Under the pieces are notes generated by a model. It was given only the letters and a program-made list of their open reading frames with translations. It was not told where the DNA came from and did not search any database. Shown piece after piece: positions 33,480-44,368 of a stretch of 64,000 nucleotides of DNA. The translations under genes and the position numbers were made by a program. The stretch's first letter is position 1. The number at the start of each line of letters is the position of its first letter. The stretch is from Pochonia chlamydosporia 170 (Eukaryota; Ascomycota; Sordariomycetes; Hypocreales; Clavicipitaceae): the NCBI RefSeq assembly GCF_001653235.2, contig NW_019154054.1, forward strand, positions 72,566-136,565, given 5' to 3'.

Positions 33480-35794
33480 GCGAGGACGCTGCAAAGGGCG
33501 ACGTCTGCGTACCTGATGGTCCAGCTACACTCCTTGCAAGCCTCCGCTCAATGTAATCCATCGAGGCCCCGTCAGTCGAAGCGTACACCTCATAGCAAAC
33601 TTCGCGCTCCTTGTACCTCTCCCAGATCTCCAACAGTTTTTCTTCGTACTCCGATCGCCAAGTCTTGGTCTTACGCGACGGTACCCGAGACCAAAGTCGA
33701 TCTAGAAGACGCCATTTCTTCGTCGGGTTGAAAACAACAGCGCCTACATAGGCGGCGCTAGTCAGACGTTTGTAGTATTTATGCAACTTCTTCCATCCAA
33801 TCTTGATAAAGACCTTGAGCAATTTCCGAGTTCTGTTGTCGAGTCCGTCGAAGATGGCAACTTCGACATCCCTCTTCTCCTTGCTCACTAAATCCTCAAC
33901 CTCCTCCAATATTGTACCCTCAATGGCACTTTCAAGGTGATCAAGGAGGATCTCGAAGACAGGGAAGTATTCATCGAAACTTCCACAAGTGGACCTCGCT
34001 CCGGGAATACCGCTTCCCTGAAGTTGTTTTGTGGCGATTTCGAACGGTTTTAGAAGCTTGACAAGTATCTCGATGACCTTCCAGTCATACGCACTTAACC
34101 GGTACTGTAGAACTGCTGGCTTCGTGTTCTCGCTAGCGCTCTCCGTCTCCCACCGGTTCTGAACGTCGTTGAAAAAGGTATTGAGCGCCGGCCGGAGGAC
34201 AAGGGCTCTCTCCATCATACGCATGTCCGAGTCCCACCTGATGGCGTTGTTAAAGACCCAGTGGAGCGTGGATTCCTTGCCGGATTCCTTACGTTGAGAC
34301 TGACGAAACTGCTCATAGAGTTGTGGACTTGCCCGCAGCTGAAGCCCGATGTTATGAAGCATTCCCGGTGCGCCATACTGGCCATACTCCCTGAAACTAG
34401 TCGCGTTTATCTCCTCTGGAGCCGGGTGGGACGACATGAAATCTTCATCTGGGTGTACGACAGCATCGGCTTGCATCTCCTCGTCCTCGTTGTCTATCTC
34501 TCCATCCAGGGCCTCGTCGATAGCGTGGTCAATCTGCTGCTCATCCACATCCTTGTCGTCACCATCCGCTGCGACAATTGCAGCAAAATTCTCTCGCTTC
34601 GACCCGTAGAGCAAAGCCCGCACGCAGAGGTTGAAGATATGCGCGGCACAGCGAATCCGTCGCTCTTCGGGAGAGAAGTCGTGTTCGAAGGCAAGATCTT
34701 CCATGCAGGTGTCGTTGTTGGCAGCATTGTCGAGTGTGAAGTACCCAAGCTTGTCAGGGTCGTTGATCTGCCAGAATGCGAGCGTATCAGCGACCTCATC
34801 GGCAAGCGATGCGCCGTCGTGTCTGCCCGAGAGAGGTCGAAGGCCGAGGAGAATCCGGTGTTGAACGAAGTTATGATCGATGAATTGAGCGTTGATCCCG
34901 AGGAATGAAGTATACGACTTGGATGTCCAACCATCGAAGGAGAAATGGATTTGGGACCGAGCGCTACGCAACACTTCGGTCACCGGCCCCACGGCGCCCG
35001 TATACTCAGATTCGAGCATGCGAAGAAGGGTCTTCGCAGAGGGAATATGGGCCGCATCAAGGAGCGGATTGCCGTAGAGAAGGATTCGCTGGAACCGCTC
35101 GGTATTGACGATATCGAACGGCAAATTATGGTAGGTAATCCAGTCGAGGAGGAGAATCCGAAGCCCTTTGCTGCTGAATCTTCCACGCAACTTGCCGAGA
35201 AGAAACTGGTCGTGAGGGTTATTAACGTCGGCGTCGATGAAGTGGGTGATTTTCTGGTGATCTAAAGTTGAAGCCCCCATGCCGCGGGCAACTTCGTTTG
35301 GGGCCTGCCAAATGAGAACTCATGTTGTCAAGCTGTGCTCGAGAGCCACAAGCATGGCCCGCACTTACCAGAATCCCGTGGGCTTGGCGAAGGTGCTTCT
35401 TGATGGCGGCGCCGGTCGAGCAGACGAAGCAGAAGTCTGACTTCTTCTTAAAGCCTCGGGCGAAGCAGTCCGCACAGATCCACTTCAGCTTATTGCCCTG
35501 GCGCGAGGTGGAACGGTCCTCAACACGATACCCAAATTGCTGCCACCACGCCCTCGTGTCCTGACCGCCAGTATAACGCTCGAATCCCGGCCATTTCGCC
35601 CACTCCTGACGGCCCCAGAGTGTCCAATCAGCCTTGACAAAGTCGGCGGCCGTCCCGCGAGGACGGGGCGATGGCGTTGTTGGCAATGAGGTTCCTGAAG
35701 ACGAAGCGAGTGGCGAAGACGAGAGCTCAACTCGCTCCATTGAACCTGGCTGATTCGACGGGGAAGGGATCGCAGAGAATATTTCGGAGGACAT
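33436..35794 (-). pseudogene. hAT element D transposase, 3'-truncated
   Basis: Exon 1 (35794-35367) starts MSSEIFSAIPSPSNQPGS and carries a long zinc finger, WICADCF...CFVC then IKKHLRQAHGI. A 62-nt intron (35305-35366, GTAAGT donor, TTTGGCAG acceptor) leads to exon 2 with IHFSFDGWTSKSYTSFLG (first Asp), FTLDNAANNDTCMEDL (second Asp), RRIRCAAHIFNLCVRALL (CxxH) and WVFNNAIRWDSD. The frame then runs to YIERRLARSVAGPSG and crosses into the inverted repeat of element C, ending WFSIYGKGCNPF. The dimerisation domain is missing. An acidic insert (EDEEMQADAV) lies in the middle. Truncated by the event that brought in element C. Confidence 0.85.
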
Positions 35795-37255
35795 CGTGGC
35801 GATGTTGGCTAGTCGAGCAAATCGGTTCTACGGATCGAGCGAGCTTAGCCAGGATGTTGGAACTCATCCAGGCTTCGCTGAGGCTCAACGTATACTCATC
35901 CATAGTTGCAAAGGAAAGTACGGCGGCACGCGTGTTCACACGCGGTTTGGCGTTCAACGTGAAAGAAAAAAAAAAAAAGAAAACATAAGGTCGCCAACTC
36001 CGTTGAACGGGCTAAGTCCTGTACGAGTGAAAGAAGCATCACTTGGTGGCGCGGGTGACTACGCTCTGGCTGTCCAACCATTGGTGCTCGAAGATCCTGT
36101 TGGTGTTTTCACGCAATAACACGATTGCTGGTGGCGACCAGTCAATTAAAGAGGGCTGTCGCTCAAGAGCTCCCATTAGCTTGAGTGAGCGCGTTGCACA
36201 GACAACCGAGGCTCATCCCCCCATGTTGTGCATAAGTGTCAGAATGTGGCGTACTGGATCGCACTGTGCGCTGCCGCCACCATCGACAATATTGATTGAA
36301 CAGAAGCAATTATAATACTGCTGCCTGGAGGGCAGCAGTATAATAAGGGCATTCTTTTGATGACGAGATGATTCTGCTAGAACAACAAGGATAATAATCA
36401 ACTAAATTACATTTCTTGAGAAAGACCCCTCTCGGTGATGCCGTAGTGCCCCTGTATTTCTGACAATAAGCCACGAAAGATCGATGAAGTTGCTCGTACA
36501 TCCGTTGAGGAGGGCAGGTGGGTTTCGGCGCATGTCCCTGTTACAAAGAGGTGGATGAACATGGAACAATAATTACCCAATTTGCTCCACTTTGATCCTG
36601 TAGGCTTAGGGAGTGACGTAATTTTCCATGGATTTGGGTCTGAACTGTTGTTCACGACCGTAAGGGTCAATTCAAGATGAGGATGGCTTACGAGATTCCA
36701 AGTTCGAAATACTTGTCCAGTCGTACCAAAATGGGTACCAATGGGATTCTCGCTGTGGGAGAGATCTAAAGGGATTTAGTCTTGTTGATGGTTAACATCT
36801 ACCCTGCAAAAACTGGCATGTACTTGCAGGTTTATTGTCGAGCTTGCTAGAGAGAGACACCTACCCTATATGACGTAGCTAGTGGATATCAGAGCACTCA
36901 CCTATTCTATAATGGTGAGACAAGTACCATCTAAACATCCCTGGTCACATTTCATTCCTCCAGGGGATCGTTTTCCAGCCTCTTCCACACACCAAATAGT
37001 GGTCCTGGAAATTAGAAACAACCTCTATGCAATAGATCGGTGTCGAAGTTTAGTACATCAACCATTTATGGGCTACTAATGAGATGATTGCTGCAGTTGT
37101 AAGATACCTGTACTTACACGCAAATATCAGAGAGGAAATATGTACCTACTAACATATCTTAGCACCAAATACTATACCGCGAAGCAGGCTATCAATCACG
37201 CCTTGTCGCGTCCGATCGTGCCACAGGCTTGTTGACGCGTCCCATCTAGTCACGC
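35795..37255. other. Intergenic, probably the far flank of hAT D
   Basis: No gene recognised. The 5' inverted repeat of hAT D should lie here but I could not fix it. An A-rich run is at 35967-35985, and a hairpin (ATACTGCTGCC, 5-nt loop, exact complement) at 36315-36341. Confidence 0.4.
36315..36341. repeat. 11-bp inverted repeat hairpin
   Basis: ATACTGCTGCC and GGCAGCAGTAT around TGGAG. AT-rich on both sides. Purpose unknown. Confidence 0.8.
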
Positions 37256-37521
37256 TGAACGAGCCCCTGACCAATTTCAGCAAACCAGGACACTTCGTTC
37301 GATCGAATCGATCGAAAATTGATCGAACACTCGGGCCCGTTCGATTCGAACGTCGAATGATATGTGCGCAGTTCGATTCGGGTGTCGAATGAGATGCGCC
37401 ACATTCGATTCAATGCAGTCGAATATCGAATGAGACCTGCCCTGTTCGATTCGATATTCGTAAGACTTGGCATCGAATGGATCTATCGATTCGATTCCCA
37501 TTCGTAAGATGTCCATCCCTG
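37256..37521. repeat. Cluster of TCGATTCGA/TCGAAT motifs, possible non-autonomous hAT
   Basis: About 260 bp packed with variants of TTCGATTCGAA and TCGAATGA in both orientations, including GATCGAATCGATCGAA. A CAGG at 37286 and a CCCTG ending 37521 could be outer termini, but they match only loosely and no target duplication is visible. The density of short palindromes resembles the subterminal regions of the two best hATs in this window. Confidence 0.6.
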
Positions 37522-37919
37522 TCTGCGTGTACTTGAATGATCCTTCGTGATGTTCATGATTGAGAAAAAGTTTGACGGCAATCCATTGACATCTGGTGGG
37601 TTTTCTGTAGCATCAGACGATGTGTCAGATGACATGTTGAAGTCAAAAGGCTAGTTTTTGAACTTGGTATCTTGGATTTTGTAAGGGACACGCGTTTATT
37701 CAGCCAGAAGCGTGTTTGGAAACCAACAAATTAATTGCATTGCTTTCGAGGAGATAGCCATCTAGTTACACAGTCGACGCTCAGGGGCTGTGATAGATTT
37801 GCCTCATTTGGTGGCGTTATTAGCATCGGCAGCAGCCAAATGCACCCCAACGGCCCAGCCCGTTACAAATTGAGATCGATGCCGATGGTTTGAAAGGATT
37901 ATCGAACGATGTCAAGGCT
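37522..37919. other. Intergenic, no gene seen
   Basis: Short frames only. Confidence 0.4.
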
Positions 37920-38020
37920 GGAAAATCGGTTAACCGTTCAAACGGTTTTAGGACCTTAAACCGTTAAACGGTTTAACATGCCTAAACGGGTTAAACGGAA
38001 CGAACGAACGGCCGAACAAA
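37920..38020. repeat. Cluster of AACCGTTTAACGG palindromic repeats
   Basis: Repeated units GGTTAACCGTT, AAACGGTTTTAGG, TTAAACCGTTAAACGGTTTA, AAACGGGTTAAACGG and ACGAACGAACGG in about 100 bp. No coding content. Confidence 0.7.
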
Positions 38021-38352
38021 CGGTTGAAAGTGCCCATGTATGGGTGAAGTAGGGGTGGTTGATAGGGTAGGGCAGGAGACGGTGAAAGAGATGCTGATGT
38101 GGACATTGCGGTAATAAGGGCACGAGAATTTACGGCTATAGGTTCTATAAACAACAAATATCTAAGCAGGTTGTTGCACACTGTATCAGGCACATGTTCC
38201 TATTTATACTGCCTGGCCCGACCAGTCCGACCATGGTCTCAAGAAATCGCCAGAACAGACCAAGTCTTGGCGGACCATTCCGATAACTGCATACCAAGTA
38301 TATCAAGTCGACTTAATTTAATCAAGTCTATAGACGATTTGTTTTCAAGTAA

Positions 38353-38377
38353 TCAAGTTTGACCCCTCCAAACTTGA
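38353..38377. repeat. 9-bp inverted repeat just downstream of the B56 gene
   Basis: TCAAGTTTG, seven-base loop ACCCCTC, CAAACTTGA. Further CAAGT/ACTTG copies lie at 38299-38350. It may be part of the gene's 3' region or of another small repeat element. Confidence 0.65.
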
Positions 38378-38478
38378 CTTACATGAATGAATATCAGCGC
38401 TGATCAACGATACCAGCCACACGGCTGGATTCAGGACCCCTGGGCCCTAAGGTCAAGGATGCAACCACTAACAGCTAC

Positions 38479-39886
38479 CTATTGCTCCTCGGTCGAGCTT
38501 TCCAGCAAGTGGGACTGGGCCGTACTAGCCGATATTCGCTGATTCGCTTTTTCCTGCAAGCCTGCCCACCTAAGTTTACGCAGTGCTTCTCGTGCTGCCA
38601 CATTTTCTCGTTCTGCTGGATATTGATTCATGCAGCTGTCAAACAGTCGTGGGTTGGTGTCCACGAGAAATTCCATGACATAGTACATCTGGCGTTGGAC
38701 CGCCCTAAATGGTGTTACTAGTGATCCAGCTGGCGACAGACGGGCCTGGTACCTGTTCCAATGGCAACTGAAGTTCCCGTACAGAGGGTCGAACATGATT
38801 GGTAGGATGACCTCTACATTTGGTCTTACGAGGTTGCGGAACTGCTCTGTATTCCAGAAGCTCAGTGCTTTCTCAGCCACCTGGGAATGAGGACTAGTGA
38901 CAGATTTAGCAAATTGCCTGAAAAGAGGCTCCTGGACCTTCACAAATTCGGCACGATCTATGACTTCCAAGATGTCTTCGACCTCATATAAGAATATCAC
39001 CTCCTTGGCACTGTCGACCTTTGGCCAGTAGTGCAACAGCCCCCGGACCACCTATGCTGGTTAGAGCGCGTAGCTAGGCGTAACATTGCCAACTAACCTC
39101 TTCAGTGACCGATGTATCCTTTTCTAGGAATTGCACGACGCAGGAAACAAGCTGCGGATGGTACTTACTAAGTATCGTAGGCTTGTGCAGTGGTAGCAAA
39201 ACGCGGGTTAGGACGGTTTTATACTCCTCGTTCAAAGGCATGACGAGGTCGTATATGATGGTGCCAAGGATTTCGAGAAATTCAGCAACACCGTTGAACC
39301 TCTCGGATTCGTAGATAAACTGAAGGAGCATCTGGTTGATGGATTGTCGGATGAAGCATCGTAGGCTGAGGAACCTGTCATATATGCGATGGAGCGTGGC
39401 CTTTAACAAACCTCGCTCACGGGGATCTTCAGAATCAAAAAGTTGCAAGAGCTGGAGCACGAAGTTTTGGTCGATGTACGCCCTAGCCGTCTTGATGTCG
39501 AAATCATGACTCTCCATGACCCCCAGGAATAATTCATATACTGCCTTAATGTGTGGCCAAGCAACCTCCAGAGTTGGCTCGTCCTCAATATCGAAGAGTT
39601 CGGGCTGGCGGTATGTTGGTGGCTGTATTGTTCGAAAAACGTTTCTGCCGAACATGTCGACGACTTGCTTGTAGATGGAGTTTGCTAGGACATGCTCTTT
39701 GCTAGCAACGTGGTCCCTTAGCTCATACAAGGCAAGTCGCTTGATGTCTTTGGACTTGACATCACAAGTTATATCGGTAAAGTCAAATATGACATTGCAC
39801 TGGTCGATCTTTGCTTTGAACAGCGCCGGCCATTGGTTCGAGGACACCTCGTGGAAGCCTGGGAGCTTCCTGAGATCTTGCTGCAT
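38479..39886 (-). CDS. PP2A B56-type regulatory subunit paralogue
   Basis: CDS 39886-39098 and 39051-38479, 453 residues, with a 46-nt intron (GTTAGT donor, TCTAACC branch, CATAG acceptor). It matches the B56 (Rts1/Par1) HEAT-like repeat family throughout: [66 protein letters not shown]-type [37 protein letters not shown] and [21 protein letters not shown]56 subunits select substrates for the PP2A holoenzyme. Fungal orthologues have a long N-terminal tail; here the protein begins almost directly at the domain (first true ATG 39886), though a TTAG acceptor just upstream may link an earlier exon. Several core positions differ from the usual consensus, suggesting a diverged extra copy rather than the essential orthologue. 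Confidence 0.85.
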
Positions 39887-41960
39887 GGAGATGTCCACGT
39901 AGCTAAGGTGCCGTCACTTCCCCGTTGGGAGGGTATCGTGTCTCGAGACAGTACTCCTAGTGAATTAAAGGCGAACTGTGGGCAGCCTGCTACAACACTC
40001 AGCGGTGCCGTGTCCCTTAGCCGGCTTCGGCTGGCAAGTGCAACGATCAGGAGAGCGACAAGATCTTCGTTCTAGCCTATGTCGCCGTGCCGGCGACATA
40101 AAGCGGCCACGAGTTGGGTGTTGACGCTCGGATTGTCCGTTGGACAGAAGGAGCGAGAATTGGCGGAGATGTGGCGATGGGGGGGAGGATTTGCATTGGG
40201 CGTTTGGTGGCTGTCTCCTGTGCCAATAGTCCTGCTCCAAACACGCACCAATAGGAAACAAGCTGGATTCAGATTCCGTAGCGTGAACCTATACTTGGTA
40301 AACAGGCGTGCTAGATGTAATTTACACCGTATTATCACGGCTACAACTATCAAGGATGGTTGAAGCTGAAACGGCAAGATTTATTGGAAATCACCTTGCC
40401 ACTCTGATGCTCTACAATTGACTGGTATGCCATACCTTAAGCCTCACATGGATGGTGGGTCTAACAGGCTGTCTGTGTTCCGTTGGCCGCATTTCATGCG
40501 AGGCATGCCAGTCATGGCCGACCTGAAACAAATCTAATAGTTATTCTGCTGCGAACACATAAACCAAATGTGTGAGAAACTCACTCCTCCTTCCATGCGA
40601 GCAATTATGGACTCCGTGTGGACCCTAAAGTGTCTTCGTCAATTTTGAAGCTGGGCAGAGACTGGTTATCTAAACCCCTTTCCCAAGAATTAACCATAAT
40701 ATCGGGAACTCCGAGACTGGCACGGGCGTACTTATTATTCAGCAGGCTATACACACCATATCCTATACATCGGATATAATCCAGAGCCTATTACGCCTGT
40801 CCGCCCCGGGGTAGGCCATGCGGGCTGCGTCTGTGGCGCCGCGCTAGGTCGATTCGCTTTCGGAAACCCGGATTCTTTCCTCACTTCTCATATGGGTTGC
40901 CAGGTGCTAAGCCCAGAAGGTCGTGAGGCCAGGGGGACCAAACTTTGGCCACGTCACCCGACAGGGCTAAATCGGGACTTTTCCTTGCTAGACAACAGGA
41001 AAAGTGGCCTGTCATCTTAGAAGTCTTCCCCCTGCTGTGCTTCACATTATGGGGGGGTGTGAGCTTGAGCCACCCCTGCACGTTGACGTCGCTGCAGTCT
41101 AATTTGTCCTAGTCGCAGCTGGAACTAGATCTCGACCCAAGCCATTGTAGATGATTCTCGGTGTCTCGTGGGCAGGTGAGCTGATTCAAGGGTGTTACAA
41201 TAACCCTCCAAGGAACCATGTCCAGCCCTGTTCCAAATTGGCTAAATTTGCACAGCCGCAGCGGTTGGCAGCTGCCTATCTTGGTCAATCACGATGGTTG
41301 GCAAACATGAACTGTACCCTTGTCGCGAAATTACACTCGAACCACTACAGCACACAAGGTGCCACACAGACCTTCTGAGTTTCCCCGTCACGAAGTGTCG
41401 CTTACTCGCTTGAGGACGTAGTTCCATTACTGGCTAAGCGTTGTTGTCTCGGGGCCTTCAGGCCCATTCTCTACGAATATCGGGCACCCCGGAACACCCC
41501 ACGTGGCTCAGACCAGGCCACGCCGCTAACTTATACTTCGACACGACGAAGACACAACGAAATTCGCAGCCACCCATGTTGTCAATCCCAATACTCCATC
41601 GCGGCTGGTTCCCGAGCCAAGCCGGGCTCATAATTCCCGCTGGTGTTTTCGGCTAATCAGCTCCAAAATCGTGTGGGATGGTTCATAGAAAGCAACCGTT
41701 GAGATCCTCAACCCTGGGACAGTTCTACTCTCCATTGTCCCAGGCTAGTCACCAGCCTCGCGGGTGGACGTTATGGAGTTTGCCACCGACTTATCTGACG
41801 CCGGTTCATCTACTATCCAACCGCTGCAGCGGACTTTCCTCGCACAAGATCGCCATATGCATTATACATCCGACGTCGCATGCAACATATCAGAATTGTA
41901 AAGTTGCGGGAGCATCTACGCTTTGTTTTGCAGGCAAGGGAGTTGATGGCAACAACAGTT
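39887..41960. other. Intergenic, no gene seen
   Basis: Short frames on both strands without domains. The first 200 bases may hold an N-terminal exon of the B56 gene, which I could not show. Confidence 0.4.
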
Positions 41961-42021
41961 CAGTGCTCGATTGCCACGTGTGTAGTTTCATACAGTTTCA
42001 CATCGTGGCTATCCAGCACGG
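41961..42021. mobile_element. 61-bp mini hAT made of two joined termini
   Basis: Reads CAGTGCTCGATTGCCACGTG then TGTAGTTTCATACAGTTTCA and ends GTGGCTATCCAGCACGG. The left part matches the terminus of hAT A at 54730 (read inwards: CAGTGCTGGATAGCCACGCG then TGTAGTTTCATACAGTTTCA), and the right part is the same terminus inverted. Nothing lies between. No clear 8-bp target duplication (CAACAGTT versus CCTTGGTT). Confidence 0.7.
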
Positions 42022-42108
42022 CCTTGGTTGGAGTGTTTGAAGTCATGGTTTGGGATGCGAGATTTTCAAGCCCAATAATTTAGCTCCAGCAGTTGAACAA
42101 TGAGGTTC

Positions 42109-42280
42109 ACGTGCAATATATGGGATGTATTGTCGTATTGCCACTATATTGGGTTCTTGGAAATACAATACAATATAGATCAATGCCATACTGCGTAATA
42201 CAATATGTCCCGCTTAGCAATACAATAATATTACGAGGCGGTCCATATTGCCAATATTCGCATAGTTTGTATTATTTACC
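42109..42280. repeat. Cluster of CAATATA / TATTG repeats
   Basis: Repeated CAATACAATAT, ATATTGGG, CAATACAATAA and TATTGCCAATATT units in both orientations. Non-coding, similar in style to hAT subterminal repeats. Confidence 0.6.
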
Positions 42281-42498
42281 ACACTAATTTGCAGCCGCGC
42301 AACAAGACTTGAGTGCTCACTCAACTGAGACAGCATCATCTAACATTATCATATTCTGCGTGTTTTGAATGAGCGACCTGATCTTGACGATATAGACAGA
42401 CTGCCAGACGACTGTGGGATTGCCAATGTGGTCCCAATTGTGGGCCCTACCGTCGATCCGGCCCGAATTGTCACCTCATGATCCCTGCGCCGATCCCA

Positions 42499-42547
42499 CC
42501 TTGGTGGCGTTGGCAGGTTTCAAACAAAGTGGGGCATGGGACGAGTA
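42499..42547 (-). repeat. Solo pogo terminal repeat fragment
   Basis: CCACCTTGGTGGCG...GGTTTCAAACAAAGTGGGGC then ATGGGACGAGTA aligns with the outer end of the pogo repeats (CCAAATAAAGTGGGGCGTGG then CACGAGTA). It ends at a TA as the intact copies do. No matching partner found nearby. Confidence 0.7.
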
Positions 42548-44368
42548 ATTGATGGCGCCAGCCTCCTCACGGGGAGACAAATGCCGCAATCCTTTCGATT
42601 TGCTGCGCCAGTTGGCATATGTGAGAACATTAACATCATGGTTGATCGACGTAGATTTACTTCTTGGACCGTGACATTTTGTGCACGACTCAAGGGCGCA
42701 AGTGCCTCACTTGGGGTTTCTCAAAACCAACCGTCCCCCCATGTCCAAAGTTGCACACGGGAGACGTGACATGGAAAATGTAGGATGATTGGGGAAATAG
42801 AGATACTCTATTAGATGCAACTTAATTGCGGAGATAATCTTAAAATATTGGGTTTGTGTGTATTGCGGTTTTCCAAATTCATGAGTTCTCCCACCAAAAT
42901 ACCAAGTTAATTCCGCCTTAATTATTGTTCCTTTATCCAACAAGCTGGCACCGATCCAAGAATATCGCAACACGTTATGGACCAGAGAACGCATGCGACC
43001 GCTTGGCGGCGCTACTCGTGCCACGCCCCACTTTATTGGGAACTCGCAAGCTCGCACCACCTAAAGATGGTGCTGGCCACCAAAATAACCAGACCACCAA
43101 TATAACCAGAATTTCCAACCTCTGATGTATTTTCCACTATTCTGCCCACCAACTCTTGAAATTTTGGCTGGTCGTAATGGAGTCGCGTATTCAAGAGGCT
43201 CTTCAGTACTTTGAGGATTTTCCTGGCGCAAAAGTGGCCGCGGTTGCGCGGTTATTCCACGTGCCGCGTGGCCGACTGCGATATCGACTAGAAGGCCGGC
43301 AACCTAAGAAAGGCGCTGCCGGCCACAATACACTGCTGACGCGCCCAGAAGAGCTTGCAGTGTGTAGATACATTGACCGGCTTGACAATGTAGGCTTGGC
43401 TGTGCGCAAGGAATTTGTGCGGGACGCGGCGAATCTAATCCTGCGCGAGAGGTCTTCCAAGGCTAAGGCCGGCAATCCACCTGCAGTTGGCCAGCACTGG
43501 GTCTCTCGCTTCCTTACAAGGTACGGTTACGACAGCAAGAAGCAGAAGACGCTGGATTCTAACCGCCAGGTTGCAGATGATATCGACAAGGTTAACCAGT
43601 ACTTCCAACGGCTGGCGGGAGATTATTGAAACCCATGGCATCACCCCTGAAGACATCTGGAATATGGACGAGACTGGGTTCCAACTTGGCGTAGGAAAGG
43701 ATCAGTTGATTGTGACTAAGCGAGAGCGAGCCCACTACTTTGCCATTCCTACGAACCGTGAATCAGCTACTGCTATAGAGGCTATCTCGGCAGCCGGGCG
43801 CCACTGCCCTGGTTTCCTCATCATGACTGGATCTAAGCACATGGCCCGTTGGTACGCAGAGTCTGTGGCCTTGGATGAAGATACTGCGCTGGGTGTTTCA
43901 GAGACTGGTTACTTGAATGACGAATTGAGTCTTGAATGGATTCGGCATTTTGACAAGCACACGGCATCAACAGCTAGAAGACTGAAGCGGTTGTTGATCC
44001 TGGATGGCCATGGCTCGCACCATACCAAGGAATTTATCGAGTACTGTGACAACCACCACATCATACCTTTTGGCTTACCGTCGCACTTGACACATATTCT
44101 TCAGCCACTAGATGTGTGCGTATTTCAGCCGCTAAAACATTACCATGCCAAGGCGCTGGATCTGGCAGTTCGCGACGGCTGCACTAACATCACCAAGCTA
44201 GAATTTTTGGCTTCTATTAAGGGATGTACGCAACCACACGCCTTCAAGCGTAGTACGATCTTCTCTGCATTTCAGAAAACTGGAATCTATCCATTCAATC
44301 CACATGTGGTCCTACAGGTCCGGAGTCTCGGCAACCACACACTCCTACGCCTGAGCCGCAGTTTCCAA

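Noticed and set aside
30695..33487. 8-bp target duplication for hAT C
   Set aside because: GCCTCGCC and GCGAGGAC are not direct repeats; they look partly complementary only by chance.
34261..34908. 215-residue plus-strand open frame
   Set aside because: Exactly antisense to the hAT D transposase core, which has clear catalytic motifs.
36315..36341. Hairpin considered as a transcription terminator
   Set aside because: Rho-independent terminators do not apply in a fungus, and no T run or gene end is adjacent.
37256..37521. Possible CRISPR-like or telomere-like array
   Set aside because: Repeats are irregular, of both orientations and without constant spacers; they fit transposon subterminal repeats, and the organism is eukaryotic.
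37286..37521. Complete small hAT with CAGG...CCTG ends
   Set aside because: The two ends match loosely and the flanking 8-mers (CAGCAAAC, TCTGCGTG) differ, so the borders cannot be supported.
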